A stretch of 64,000 nucleotides of DNA, taken from positions 186,001 through 250,000 of the forward strand of contig JALCHN010000001.1 in assembly GCA_022644775.1 (NCBI GenBank). The letters are read 5' to 3'. The translations under genes and the position numbers were made by a program. Source of the DNA: Eggerthellaceae bacterium. Lineage in GTDB: Bacteria > Actinomycetota > Coriobacteriia > Coriobacteriales > Eggerthellaceae. A model generated the notes under the pieces. That model saw nothing but the letters and a program-made list of their open reading frames with translations. It was not told the DNA's origin and did not search any database. Of this stretch, positions 18,173 through 27,646 are shown piece after piece (within the stretch, counting starts at the first letter, position 1; the number at the start of each line of letters is the position of its first letter).

Positions 18173-18850
18173 CTACATCAGGGCTTCAATCGTGCGCTGG
18201 CGCTCGTCTGCGATCGTGGTCGTGCGATTGTGGCCCGGCAGCACGATGCAGCTGTCGGGCAGTTTGGCCAGCGTGCCGAGCGAGGCGCGCATCTGGCCCA
18301 TGTCGCCGCCTTCGAAATCGGTGCGGCCGATGCTCGCGAAGAAGAGCGTGTCGCCCGAAAGGAGCAGAGGCCGGCCCCCATGGGGCGCATGGTCGGGTTC
18401 CATGTAGTAGCACATCCCGCCCGGGGTGTGGCCCGGCGTGGCGATGCAGCGCCAGCTGGTGGCGCCCACGTCGACCGTGTCGCCGTCGTCGAGCTTGCGG
18501 GTCACCGCACAGGCTTGCGCTCCGCCCATGTGGTCGCGCTGGCCGGACTCGATAAGGCCCGCATCGATGCGGGGCGCATACACCGGCGCCCCCGTCTCGC
18601 GCACGAGCGCCGCGAGACCCGACACGTGGTCCCAGTGGTTGTGGGTCACGAGAATCGCCGACACGCGGTCGATCCCGAGCGCCTGGGGCAGCTTTTCGGC
18701 ATGCGAGCTCGGGTCGACGACGATCGTGCCCCCTTGCCCGTCGTCGATCAGATAGGTGTTGTTCTCGATCGGGCCGAGAACGGCGTAGCGCACGTCGGCG
18801 CAGCCGCCGCTCACCTGCCTCACAGGGATATGCGAAGATCCGTAGGTCAT
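18173..18850 (-). CDS. MBL-fold metallo-hydrolase (glyoxalase II-like)
   Basis: A 225-residue metallo-beta-lactamase fold protein. The binuclear metal motif is clear in ILVTHNHWDHVSGL; further ligands are ATPGHTPGGMCYY and LLSGDTLFFASIGRTDF, with a final His in IVLPGHNRTTT. It is closest in style to hydroxyacylglutathione hydrolase-like or YcbL-type enzymes. Substrate is unassigned because glutathione is unlikely in this lineage. It starts 16 nt after the relA stop, so it is likely the last gene of a recJ-relA-mbl operon. Confidence 0.87.
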   Translation of the reverse strand: MTYGSSHIPVRQVSGGCADVRYAVLGPIENNTYLIDDGQGGTIVVDPSSHAEKLPQALGIDRVSAILVTHNHWDHVSGLAALVRETGAPVYAPRIDAGLIESGQRDHMGGAQACAVTRKLDDGDTVDVGATSWRCIATPGHTPGGMCYYMEPDHAPHGGRPLLLSGDTLFFASIGRTDFEGGDMGQMRASLGTLAKLPDSCIVLPGHNRTTTIADERQRTIEALM

Positions 18851-18866
18851 GAGAGAACCTTTCTGA

Positions 18867-21365
18867 CTATTTCTTCGAAACCGTGTCGCCCGGCATCATG
18901 CGGCGCGCCTCGATGACGCCGTCGATCGATTCGAGCTTGGCGATGATGCGGTCGATCGATTCGACCGTGCTCACCTGGAACAAGAAGCGCATGTCGGCCA
19001 TGCCGTCGCGGTGCGAGGCCGTGGAAGACGAAAGCACGTCGGCCCCGCATTCCGAAAGCGCGGCCACCACGTCGACGAGCAGGTTCAAGCGGTCGAGCGC
19101 CTCGATGAAGAGCTCGACCTTGTAGGAGGTCTTCGACTGCGGGTCGGACTCCCAGGCCACGTCGATGATGCGCTCGGGGTGCTCCATAAGGCTCTTCGCG
19201 TTGGGGCAGTCGCGCCGGTGCACCGACACGCCGCGCCCGCGCGTGATGAAGCCGATGATGTCGTCGCCCGGCACCGGGTTGCAGCAGCGCGACAGGCGCA
19301 CGAGCATGCCCGAATCGCCCTTCACGATCACGCCGTTCGACGCGTGCTCCTTCTTGTGGCGCGGCGCGTGCACTTCGGTGACCATGGGCGGCATGATCGA
19401 GGTGGTCATGCTCGCGGTCTTGGGCGCCGCCTTGGCCGCCTTGGCGCTCTCCTCGCTCTCTTCGGGCGCGAGCTCCTTCAGCAGGCGGTTGGCCACCGAA
19501 AGCGAGCTTTCCTTGCCGCTGCCCACGTGGGCGAACATCTCGTCGGGGTCCTTGAAGCCCATGCGTTCGGCCACGAGCTTCAAGGCGCGGATGCTGCGGG
19601 CGTTCGAGATGCCGAAGCCGTGCTTGCGCATGTCGGCCGCCACGCGGTCGCGGCCGAGCTGGACGTCGTTGGAATGGCTGGCCTTGGTGAAGTAGGCGCG
19701 GATCTTGCTGCGGGCGCGCGGGGTCTTCACGATCTTGAGCCAGTCGCGGCTGGGACCGGCGCTCTTCTGGGTGAGGATCTCGATGCGGTCGCCCATCTGC
19801 AGCTCGTAGGTGAGGGGCACGATCGACCCGTTGACCTTGGCGCCCACGCAGTGGTTGCCCACTTCGGTGTGGATCGCGTAGGCGAAGTCGACCGGGGTCG
19901 AGCCAGCGCGCAGGCTCATGGCCTCGCCCTTGGGCGTGAACACGAAGACCTCGCTAGGGGCCAGGTCGACCTTGAGCGACTTCAGGAACTCGCGCGAGTC
20001 CTGGGTCTCGTCCTGCCAGTCCATCATCTGGCGCAGCCAGGCGAGCTGGCGGTCGAAATCGGCGTCGCCCTTGCCGCCTTCCTTGTAGCGCCAGTGGGCC
20101 GCCACGCCGTATTCGCTCTTGCGGTGCATCTCTTCGGTGCGGATCTGCACTTCCAGCGGGCGGCCGGCCGGGCCGATCACCGTGGTGTGCAGGCTCTGGT
20201 ACATGTTGTACTTGGGCATCGCGATGTAGTCTTTGAAGCGCCCCGGCATGGGGTGCCACAGGCTGTGCACGGCGCCCAGGGCCGAATAGCATTCGGCCAC
20301 CGTGTTCACGATGATGCGCACGGCGATGAGGTCGTAGATTTCGGAAAAGTCCTTGCCGCGCACCGTCATCTTCCTATAGATCGAATAGAGGTGCTTGGGG
20401 CGGCCCATGATCTGGCAGTCGATGTGGACCTTGTCCATCTCCCCGCGCAGGATGTCGATCACGTTGCCCAGGTACTCCTCGCGCTGGGCGCGGCTTTCGG
20501 CCACCATGCGCGAGACCTGCTTGAACTTCTGCGGCTCCAGATGGAAGAAGGACAGGTCCTCGAGCTCCCACTTGATCGACCCGATGCCCAGGCGGTGGGC
20601 GATGGGGGCGTAGATTTCCATGGTCTCGCGCGCCTTGAAGATCCGGCGGTCCTCGCGTAGGGCCGACAGGGTGCGCATGTTGTGCAGACGGTCGGCCAGC
20701 TTGATCACGATGACGCGAATGTCCTTGTTCATGGCCACGAACATCTTGCGGATCGTGGCGGCCTGTTCGTCGGAAAGCTCTTTGACCTCGATGCGGGTGA
20801 TCTTGGTGACGCCGTCGACCAGCTGGGCGATGGCGGGGTTGAACATTTCGGAAAGATCGTCGAGCGTGGTGTCGGTGTCTTCCACCGTGTCATGCAGAAG
20901 GGCAGCGCACAGGGTCTCGACGTCCATGCGCAGGTCGGCCAGGATGATGGCCACCTCGACCGGGTGCGCCACGAAGGGCTCGCCGCTCTTGCGGCACTGG
21001 CCCTTGTGGGCCTTGCGGGCGAAGAGGAAGGCGCGCTTGAGCATTTCCTCTTCATAGGGCCCCAGGTAGGACGACGTGGCTTCCTGCAAGTCGGCGAAAC
21101 GCTCTTCGGGCGTTTTGCTGTGGGTGACCTTCGTGGGGTCGGCCGCGCCGATCACGTTGGCGTCGAAGGAGAGGGCCTGCGCCCCCTTGCGGCCGATCAG
21201 CTCGTCGGAGCCGTCGCTGAAGCGCGGCGGGCGCGAGCCTTCGGCGTCTTTGGCGCGCGGATGCCCGATGAGCGGCTCCCCGCCCTCGTCGACCGACACC
21301 AGCCTCGCCTTCGCGTCGCCGGGCGCCTCTTCCCTTTCGGGAAGGTCGTGTGCATCGCTGCCCAT
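18867..21365 (-). CDS. relA: Bifunctional (p)ppGpp synthetase/hydrolase (RelA/SpoT family)
   Basis: Makes and degrades the alarmone (p)ppGpp. The 832 residues contain a hydrolase HD domain (PFVAHPVEVAIILADLR, CAALLHDTVEDTDTT), the synthetase domain (YNMYQSLHTTVIGPAGRPLE then VQIRTEEMHRKSEYGVAAHW), a TGS domain (VFVFTPKGEAMSLRAGSTPV), and a C-terminal ACT domain (KVELFIEALDRLNLLVDVV). Both catalytic halves look intact, so it is a long Rel-type enzyme. An extra acid/basic N-terminal arm of about 75 residues precedes the HD domain. AAGGAGG lies upstream of the ATG. It follows the recJ-helicase gene by 16 nt. Confidence 0.95.
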   Translation of the reverse strand: MGSDAHDLPEREEAPGDAKARLVSVDEGGEPLIGHPRAKDAEGSRPPRFSDGSDELIGRKGAQALSFDANVIGAADPTKVTHSKTPEERFADLQEATSSYLGPYEEEMLKRAFLFARKAHKGQCRKSGEPFVAHPVEVAIILADLRMDVETLCAALLHDTVEDTDTTLDDLSEMFNPAIAQLVDGVTKITRIEVKELSDEQAATIRKMFVAMNKDIRVIVIKLADRLHNMRTLSALREDRRIFKARETMEIYAPIAHRLGIGSIKWELEDLSFFHLEPQKFKQVSRMVAESRAQREEYLGNVIDILRGEMDKVHIDCQIMGRPKHLYSIYRKMTVRGKDFSEIYDLIAVRIIVNTVAECYSALGAVHSLWHPMPGRFKDYIAMPKYNMYQSLHTTVIGPAGRPLEVQIRTEEMHRKSEYGVAAHWRYKEGGKGDADFDRQLAWLRQMMDWQDETQDSREFLKSLKVDLAPSEVFVFTPKGEAMSLRAGSTPVDFAYAIHTEVGNHCVGAKVNGSIVPLTYELQMGDRIEILTQKSAGPSRDWLKIVKTPRARSKIRAYFTKASHSNDVQLGRDRVAADMRKHGFGISNARSIRALKLVAERMGFKDPDEMFAHVGSGKESSLSVANRLLKELAPEESEESAKAAKAAPKTASMTTSIMPPMVTEVHAPRHKKEHASNGVIVKGDSGMLVRLSRCCNPVPGDDIIGFITRGRGVSVHRRDCPNAKSLMEHPERIIDVAWESDPQSKTSYKVELFIEALDRLNLLVDVVAALSECGADVLSSSTASHRDGMADMRFLFQVSTVESIDRIIAKLESIDGVIEARRMMPGDTVSKK

Positions 21366-21381
21366 AGGAGCCTCCTTGCAG

Positions 21382-24300
21382 TTAGTTGCCCGCGCTGGGC
21401 AAAATCGGCCGGATAATGCGATCGCGCACGGCCGCGGGGCTGCATTTCATCGCCCACTCGCAGAATGCGCGGAAGATGCGGATCTCGTCGAGGCCTTCGC
21501 GATAGCGCACGCTGTCGGTGAGCTCGACCTTGTTCTGCGCCGGCACCACCGAAAGCGCCCGCACTTCGGGAGCGCCCGGCACCGCCGAGGTGCGCACCAG
21601 ACCCAGCTCGCGGAAGACGGCAATCGCGCAGGTCACCGATTCGGGCGCCACGTCGCGCGAGAGGCGGCTGGCCGTGGCCTGGGCGATTTCGTCGTCGGTG
21701 TTCAGAATCGCCTTGCCCGCCTGCGCTTTGGCCATGCCGGCGACCGTGCGGTAGACCTCCCCCATCATATCGTGGTCGGGGGTCCAGGCGGTGAGGATCT
21801 GCTCGTTGACCTTGGCGTCGGCCGCACCGAACAGCAGGTGCACGGTCGCCTTTTCGCCGTCGCGGCCCGCGCGCCCGCTCATCTGGTTGAATTCCACCTC
21901 GTTGAAGGGCAGGTGATAGAGGACCACGTGGCGGATGTCGGGGATGTTGACGCCCTCGCCGAAGGCCGACGTGCTCACGAGCACGGCCAGCTGGCCGCGG
22001 CGGAACATCTCTTCGACGCGCTTGCGGTCGGCGCGGGGCAGGCCTGCGTTGTAGAAGCCGATGAAGGGGGCCATCTGCGGGACCTGCTTGCGCAGCATAC
22101 GGGCCAGGGCGACCGACTGGCGGCGCGAGTTCACGTAGACCACGGTCTTTTCGCCGGTGGCCACCAGGTTGGCCAGGTAGGGGTCGCGGTGGCGCAGGTT
22201 GCGCTGGTCGTCGACCAAGAGGTTCTCGCGCGAGGTGTCGTCGAACACGCAGCGGGTGATGCCCAGCGTGCGCTCGATGTCGCCGGCCACGTCGGGGCCG
22301 GCCGTGGCCGTGAGCGCGAGCACGCAGGGGTCGCCCAGAACCTTCATGGCCCGGTCGAGCTCGATGTAGGCCGGGCGCTGCCCCGCCTTGGCCTGGCCGA
22401 TATGATGGGCCTCGTCGACCACCAGGAAGCGGATGCGGCCGCTCGTGGCGAACTCGCGAGCGTGGAAGCTGAGGAACTCGGGCGTGGTGAGCACGATGTC
22501 GACCGAGCCGTCTTCCAGGCCCGCGAACACGGTGGCGCGCTCGCCCGGGGTCGATTCGCCGGTGAGCACTTCGGCGGCGATGCCGAAGGGCGCCAGCGAT
22601 TCGCGCACGTGGTAGGCCTGGTCGGCGATGAGCGCGCGCAGCGGGTAGACGAACAGGCTCGCCTCGTGCTTGGCAAGGGCGCCCTCGGCCGCATGCAGCT
22701 GGAAGGTGAGCGACTTGCCGCGGCCCGTTGCCATGACGGCCAGGGTCGACTCGCCCCGAGCCAGGGCGTCGAGCACCTCGCGCTGGGAGGCGAACAGGTC
22801 GCCGTCGCCGATGAGGGCGGCGATGATCTCGCGGCGCAGCTCGTCGGGGCGTTCGGCGGCGATGGCCTCCCAATGGGCGCGGTTGCGCTCGCGCTCCTCT
22901 TCGAGCCGATTGTCCTCTTCGGGATCGTCGGCGCAGTCGGCGCAGAGTTCGGAATCGCTTTCGGCGTACATTTCCGCCACATAGTTGCGGTGCTCGCTGG
23001 AAATGAGGGCCTCGAGCGCGCAGCAGGGCTTCACCGGGGCGATCGAGGACAGCATGGCCTTGACCGACCGGCGGCCCCGCCATTCGTCGACCTGCACTTC
23101 GAAGGCGGCGTTGACCACGCTGTCGCAGCGCATGAGCTGGTCGATGTAGGGGCAGTGGAACATGATGCCCGCCACCGAATGCACGCCGTCGGTGAGGGTC
23201 GTGGAAAAGTGGTTCTTGTCGGCGCCCACCGCGCGCGAGCGGGTGAGCGTGACGTCGCGGGCCAGATAGCGCGGCTGGCGGTTTTCCTGGCCGAAGGGGG
23301 CCAGCGCGTCGAGGGCGGCCACGTTTTCCAGCGTGAGCTCGCCCAAATCGACCACGGCGTCGATGTCGATGCGCGGGTGGAAGCTGCTCGCGGGCAGAGC
23401 GTCCATGTAGGCGCACAGGCGGTCGGAGAATTCGGCCAGGCGGTCGGCCGGCAGGGTGACGCCCACGGCGGCTTCGTGACCGCCGAACCGGGTGAGGATG
23501 TCCTTGCAGCTTTCCACCGCTTCGAAAAGGTTGACCTGGCCCACGCTGCGGCCCGACCCACGGGCCACGCCTTCGTCGTCGATCGTGAACAGGATGCAGG
23601 GCACGCCGTAGCTGCGCACCAGGCGCGAGGCCACGATGCCCTTCACGCCTTCGTGCCAGCCTTCGCCGCCCACCACCAGGGCGCGCTGGCCGTGGTAGGC
23701 CTCCTTGGCCTGCAGGCTCGCGATTTCGGCGAGCTCGGCTTCGATCGCCCGACGCTGGGTGTTCACCTCTTCGAGCACGGCGGCCTTGCGGCTGGCGGCG
23801 TCGAAATCGTCTTCCAAAAGCAGGTCGAGCGCTACGGTGGCGTCGCCCATGCGGCCAGCGGCGTTCAAGCGCGGGATGAGGCTGAAGGAAAGCGAGGTGG
23901 CGGCCACCGGCTTGCCGGCGGCGCCGGCAGCTGCGAGCAGGGCCGCGATGCAGGGGCGGGGCGATTCGTTCATGCGGGCGACGCCGTCGGCCACCAGGGC
24001 GCGGTTGCCTTCCTGCATGGGCATGAGGTCGGCCACGGTGCCCAGGGTCGCGAAATCGGTGTACTCGCGCCACAGGTGCGGCTGGCCGAACCGGGCGCCG
24101 AGCACCTGCACGAGCTTCAGCGCCACGCCCACGCCGGCCAAGATGCTGCTCGGGCAGTCGGGGTCGAGCTTGGGGTCGCACACGGGCACCCCTTCGGGCA
24201 CCAAGTCGGCCGGCTCGTGATGGTCGGTGATGAAAACCCCCACCCCGCGGTGTTTGAGCGTGCGCACCTCGTCGCGGCAGGCGATGCCGCAGTCGACGGT

Positions 24301-24780
24301 GACCACCACGTCGGGCTCACAGGCCATGAAGCGGTCGATCGCCGCCTGGGTGATGCCGTAACCTTCGTCGGTGCGGCGCGGGATGAAGGGAATCGCCGTG
24401 GCGCCCAGGGCGCGCAGGCCGCGCGTGAGCACCGTGGTGGCCGACACCCCGTCGACGTCGAAGTCGCCGAAGACGAGGATGCGCTTGCCGTCGCGGATGG
24501 CCGCTTCGAGCCCGTCGGCCACTTCGGCCATGCCGGGGATGTCGTAGGGGTTGCGCCAGTCGCGTTCGAGCGAGGGGTTCAAGAACTCGCGCGCCTCTTG
24601 GGGCGATTCGATCCCGCGGGCAACGAGCGTGGCGGCAACGATATGGGGCACGCCGAGCGTGCGTTCCAGAACGTCGACCACGCAGGGGTCGACGGTTCGA
24701 ATGTTGAATCGTGCGGACAATGCAATCAAAACCTTATACGTGCTGTGTGTCTTTCGTTTGGTATTGTCGCACAGTCTCAT
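21382..24780 (-). CDS. recJ: RecJ exonuclease fused to a RecQ-like DEAH helicase
   Basis: A 1132-residue fusion. Residues 1 to about 600 are RecJ, a 5'-3' ssDNA exonuclease: VFGDFDVDGVSATT has Asp106/108/110, the DHH motif is at 186-188, and a DHHA1-type segment (RFGGHEAAVGVTL) follows. After a linker rich in Glu and Asp, residues from about 660 to 1010 form a superfamily 2 helicase. Its motifs are MATGRGKSLTFQL (Lys689), VVDEAHHIGQA (Asp789), ALTATAGPD and MSGRAGRDGEKATVH. Normal RecJ is 560-770 residues and RecQ is separate. The start is uncertain: the ATG at 24780 has no clear RBS, and an in-frame TTG about 17 codons on (TTGATTGCATTG) follows AAGG. No frameshift is needed for the fusion. 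Confidence 0.9.
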   Translation of the reverse strand: MRLCDNTKRKTHSTYKVLIALSARFNIRTVDPCVVDVLERTLGVPHIVAATLVARGIESPQEAREFLNPSLERDWRNPYDIPGMAEVADGLEAAIRDGKRILVFGDFDVDGVSATTVLTRGLRALGATAIPFIPRRTDEGYGITQAAIDRFMACEPDVVVTVDCGIACRDEVRTLKHRGVGVFITDHHEPADLVPEGVPVCDPKLDPDCPSSILAGVGVALKLVQVLGARFGQPHLWREYTDFATLGTVADLMPMQEGNRALVADGVARMNESPRPCIAALLAAAGAAGKPVAATSLSFSLIPRLNAAGRMGDATVALDLLLEDDFDAASRKAAVLEEVNTQRRAIEAELAEIASLQAKEAYHGQRALVVGGEGWHEGVKGIVASRLVRSYGVPCILFTIDDEGVARGSGRSVGQVNLFEAVESCKDILTRFGGHEAAVGVTLPADRLAEFSDRLCAYMDALPASSFHPRIDIDAVVDLGELTLENVAALDALAPFGQENRQPRYLARDVTLTRSRAVGADKNHFSTTLTDGVHSVAGIMFHCPYIDQLMRCDSVVNAAFEVQVDEWRGRRSVKAMLSSIAPVKPCCALEALISSEHRNYVAEMYAESDSELCADCADDPEEDNRLEEERERNRAHWEAIAAERPDELRREIIAALIGDGDLFASQREVLDALARGESTLAVMATGRGKSLTFQLHAAEGALAKHEASLFVYPLRALIADQAYHVRESLAPFGIAAEVLTGESTPGERATVFAGLEDGSVDIVLTTPEFLSFHAREFATSGRIRFLVVDEAHHIGQAKAGQRPAYIELDRAMKVLGDPCVLALTATAGPDVAGDIERTLGITRCVFDDTSRENLLVDDQRNLRHRDPYLANLVATGEKTVVYVNSRRQSVALARMLRKQVPQMAPFIGFYNAGLPRADRKRVEEMFRRGQLAVLVSTSAFGEGVNIPDIRHVVLYHLPFNEVEFNQMSGRAGRDGEKATVHLLFGAADAKVNEQILTAWTPDHDMMGEVYRTVAGMAKAQAGKAILNTDDEIAQATASRLSRDVAPESVTCAIAVFRELGLVRTSAVPGAPEVRALSVVPAQNKVELTDSVRYREGLDEIRIFRAFCEWAMKCSPAAVRDRIIRPILPSAGN

Positions 24781-24910
24781 CCCGGGGTCACCGTGAAACG
24801 GGATGCGTTTACCAGCAGGTAAAGAGAGACAAAGGGTCCCGCACGCGAAGCACGCGCAGCGCAGCGGCGGGACGTCGGGACGCAGCCGTGCGTCCCTCCT
24901 ATCCCTTGCC

Positions 24911-24955
24911 GCGCGAATGAGTCAAAGAGATCCGATCTCTTTGACTCATTCGCGC
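24911..24955. repeat. Perfect 22-bp-arm palindrome (GAGTCAAAG family, copy 2)
   Basis: The arms GCGCGAATGAGTCAAAGAG... and its exact complement meet around a single C at 24933. It lies 29 nt past the stop of the HD-domain gene and upstream of recJ. It could act as a terminator for the HD gene, though no U-run follows. Related copies are at 14469 and 51957. Confidence 0.85.
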
Positions 24956-24984
24956 GGGGGCCGTATCGCGTTCGCCGTACGCGG

Positions 24985-25896
24985 CTAAAGGGCGCCTTGG
25001 TCGGCGAGCCAAGCTTTGAGCTCTGCTTCCCTGCGGGCGAAGGCCGCCCGCGTTTCGGGCCGCGTGAAGGGGCGCTCCATCATTTGGAACACGTAGCCCT
25101 GCTCCACCAGGATGCGCCGGCTTTCCGGGTAGGCGAGCTCCCAGGCGAAGCACACGTGACCGAGCAGGACGTCGGCGGGATAGCGGCGCGCGTCCCGGGG
25201 GATGGTGGAATGTCGGTCGAACCACGAGAGCGCCTCGCTGGAAAGCGGGCTGTCGAGCAGCTCTTGTTCGGAAATCCCGTAGATCGATTCGACGGAATCG
25301 ATGCCGTTCACCTTGAGGATGTCGACCTTGTCGGCATCGCGCAGGACCTCGCAGAAACAGCGCGTGCGGCCATCGAGGTCACCGGGGAGCCGCCAAGCGC
25401 TGTGCAGTCCCACCGCCATGCGGATGAGGTCGTCTTCGGCGTCGCTGGCGACGAAAGAGCGGACGAGCGGCGCATCGCCTTCGGCGCCAGCGAAGAGGAT
25501 CTGCGTCCCCAGCTGGGCATGCCCCACCGATTTGCCATCGTCGAAGGTACCCCAGCGCCGCACCTGCTCGAACCGGCCGATGTCGTGCAGGAGCCCCAAC
25601 AGCCAGGCAAGATCGACGTCCTCGTCGCACGCAACGTACGCCGGCCCGTCCGACGCAGGCGCCGCAGCGGGCACTGAAGCGCTCGCAGCCTCGGCCGGCA
25701 TGCAGGGCGCGCCCGCCGCCCGTCCCGCCGGATCGCCCGACCGCCCGCTGGGCACCAGCGAGCGCGCGATGCGCTCCGCGAGCGCGGCCACGCGGAAGGT
25801 GTGGTCGATTTTCAGGGCGATCTTGGGGTCCGTGGGATCGTAGGCCGCGACGTGGGCCCTAAACGCCTGCTCGGCCCTCTCTTTGTCTATCTTCAC
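24985..25896 (-). CDS. HD-domain phosphohydrolase-like protein
   Basis: A 303-residue protein with an HD metal-binding fold: IDHTFRVAALAERIA supplies the first His, LLGLLHDIGRFEQVRRWGTF the HD pair, and EVLRDADKVDILKV the distal Asp. An Ala/Pro-rich insert (about residues 48-80) interrupts the fold. The family hydrolyses nucleotides or phosphate esters; the substrate is unknown. It starts with GTG at 25896 (reading KIDKERAEQAF). It follows pth by 35 nt and ends before a perfect palindrome. Confidence 0.8.
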   Translation of the reverse strand: MKIDKERAEQAFRAHVAAYDPTDPKIALKIDHTFRVAALAERIARSLVPSGRSGDPAGRAAGAPCMPAEAASASVPAAAPASDGPAYVACDEDVDLAWLLGLLHDIGRFEQVRRWGTFDDGKSVGHAQLGTQILFAGAEGDAPLVRSFVASDAEDDLIRMAVGLHSAWRLPGDLDGRTRCFCEVLRDADKVDILKVNGIDSVESIYGISEQELLDSPLSSEALSWFDRHSTIPRDARRYPADVLLGHVCFAWELAYPESRRILVEQGYVFQMMERPFTRPETRAAFARREAELKAWLADQGAL

Positions 25897-25931
25897 TATC
25901 GCTCATCCGCCGTTCGCGCCAGGCGCGCACG

Positions 25932-26489
25932 CTAGCGCCAACGGCGCTCGGCCGCTTCGAAGGAATGCGTCACCAAAAACGCCGCCGCCTTGGCCGCTTC
26001 GTCGCATTCGGCTTCGAGCTGCTCGAGGTCGTGCTTGCGGACCTCGGCGAGCACGAATTTGGCCACCTGCATCTTTCCCGGCGGGCGGCCGATGCCGCAG
26101 CGCACGCGGATGAAGTCGTGGGTGCAGAGCTTGTCGCAAATCGACCGCAGGCCGTTGTGGCCGGCGTGGCCGCCGCCCCGCTTCACGCGCACGGAGCCCG
26201 CAGGGCTTTCCAGATCGTCGTGGATCACGATCAGATGGTCGGGCTTCAGGCGATAGGTGGAAAGGACCTGCTTCACGGGGCCGCCCGACACGTTCATGAA
26301 GCTCTGGGGCTTGGCGAGCACTAACTCTTCCCCATCGATCGCGGCCTTAGCGGTGAGCGACCCGCATTCGGTCTTCCAATAGTGCACGCCCAGTTCGTCT
26401 GCCAGGCGGTCGACGGCCATGAACCCGGCGTTGTGCCGGGTTCGAGCGTATTCCTCACCAGGGTTGCCCAACCCCACCACTGCGTACAT
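25932..26489 (-). CDS. pth: Peptidyl-tRNA hydrolase
   Basis: Releases tRNA from prematurely dropped peptidyl-tRNA. The 185-residue enzyme starts MYAVVGLGNPGEEYARTRHN (catalytic His in TRHNAGF). It contains LAKPQSFMNVSGGPV, VIHDDLESPAGSVRVKRGGG and GHNGLRSI, all family signatures. The ATG at 26489 follows AGAAGGAG; the alternative 26507 start adds six residues without support. Its 185 residues match the usual length. Confidence 0.96.
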   Translation of the reverse strand: MYAVVGLGNPGEEYARTRHNAGFMAVDRLADELGVHYWKTECGSLTAKAAIDGEELVLAKPQSFMNVSGGPVKQVLSTYRLKPDHLIVIHDDLESPAGSVRVKRGGGHAGHNGLRSICDKLCTHDFIRVRCGIGRPPGKMQVAKFVLAEVRKHDLEQLEAECDEAAKAAAFLVTHSFEAAERRWR

Positions 26490-26512
26490 GCGCGCTCCTT
26501 CTCTCATAGGAA

Positions 26513-26579
26513 AGCGCCCCGCGCGCGCGGCGCGGCGCCGCCCCGAAGGGCCGCACCCGCCGCACTCACGCGGGGCGCT
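26513..26579 (-). terminator. Hairpin after prs
   Basis: The 11-bp arms AGCGCCCCGCG and CGCGGGGCGCT enclose a GC-rich branched loop. On the minus strand the stem ends in TTTC. It lies between prs and pth and could terminate or attenuate. Confidence 0.5.
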
Positions 26580-26600
26580 CGATGTGCCGAATAGGTGTGC

Positions 26601-27569
26601 TTAGCTGAACAAGGCCGACACGCTGCCGCATTCGTAGACGTTGCGGATGGTTTCGGCGAACAGGGGCGCGAGCGAAAGGACCTTGATCTTGCCGTTCTGA
26701 CGGTCGAGCGGCACGGGCACCGCGTTGGTAACCACGACTTCCTTGATCTGGGAATTCTCGATGCGCTCGTAGGCCGGACCGCTGAAGAGGCCGTGGGTGG
26801 CACAGGCGTAGACCTCGCGTGCGCCGCGGTTACGCAGCGTGTCGGCCGCGGCGACCAGGGAACCCGCCGTGTCGATCATGTCGTCGTTGATGATGCAGAT
26901 CTTGTCCTTGACGTCGCCGATGAGGGCCGTGATTTCCGACTGGTTGTGACGCGGACGGTCCTTGTGCATGATCGCGATGTCGCAATCGAGCATGGTCTGG
27001 AACTTCTTGGCGGCCTTGGCGCGACCCACATCGGGCGACACGACGCAGACCTCTTCGGGGTTCCAGCCTTTCTGCTTGTAGTATTCCACGAAGATGGGCA
27101 TGGCCGTCATGTGGTTCACCGGCAGGTCGAAGAAGCCCTGGATGGCATCCTGGTGCAGGTCGATCGTGATGACGTTGTCGGCGCCGGCCACCGTGAGCAA
27201 GTCGGCGACGAGCTTGGCGGTGATGGGCTCGCGCGGAGCGGCCTTGCGCTCCTGGCGCGCGTAGCCGTAGTGGGTGATCACGGCGGAAATGGAACGGGCG
27301 CTCGCGCGCTTGGCCGCATCCATCATGATGAGCAGCTCCATCAGGGCGTCGTTGATCGAGGGGCCGGCAACCGACTGCACGATGAAGACGTCGGCGCCGC
27401 GCACGCTTTCCTGGTAGCGCGCGTAGATTTCCCCGTTCGCGAACTTCTCCAAGCGCACGTTGCCCAGCGGGACCTCGAGCTCTTCGGCGATCTCCTGCGC
27501 GAGCAAGGGGTTCACCGAACCCGTGAACAAGGCGAGGCGCTTCGTGATGGGAGTGTTTTCGTATGCCAT
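26601..27569 (-). CDS. prs: Ribose-phosphate pyrophosphokinase (PRPP synthase)
   Basis: Makes PRPP from ribose-5-phosphate and ATP, feeding purine, pyrimidine and histidine synthesis (PurF and HisE are also in this window). The 322 residues show FTGSVNPLLAQEIAEEL, the ATP site (RQERKAAPREPITAKLVADL), the catalytic metal loop DLHQDAIQGFFD and the PRPP loop CIINDDMIDTAGSL. An AGAAGGG box is 6 nt before the ATG at 27569. It sits 77 nt downstream of glmU in the same direction. Confidence 0.95.
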   Translation of the reverse strand: MAYENTPITKRLALFTGSVNPLLAQEIAEELEVPLGNVRLEKFANGEIYARYQESVRGADVFIVQSVAGPSINDALMELLIMMDAAKRASARSISAVITHYGYARQERKAAPREPITAKLVADLLTVAGADNVITIDLHQDAIQGFFDLPVNHMTAMPIFVEYYKQKGWNPEEVCVVSPDVGRAKAAKKFQTMLDCDIAIMHKDRPRHNQSEITALIGDVKDKICIINDDMIDTAGSLVAAADTLRNRGAREVYACATHGLFSGPAYERIENSQIKEVVVTNAVPVPLDRQNGKIKVLSLAPLFAETIRNVYECGSVSALFS

Positions 27570-27646
27570 GATCAACCCTTCTATTGTGGCAGCAACACTT
27601 GGATTCTAACGCGCCGCGCAAGCCGGCGCCACGGATGCAGAGCGCC

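Noticed and set aside
21076-24822. A 1248-codon plus-strand open frame opposite recJ
   Set aside because: An antisense shadow of a high-GC gene: the composition is Gly/His/Ala/Val/Arg-rich and matches no fold, while the minus strand encodes clear RecJ and helicase motifs.
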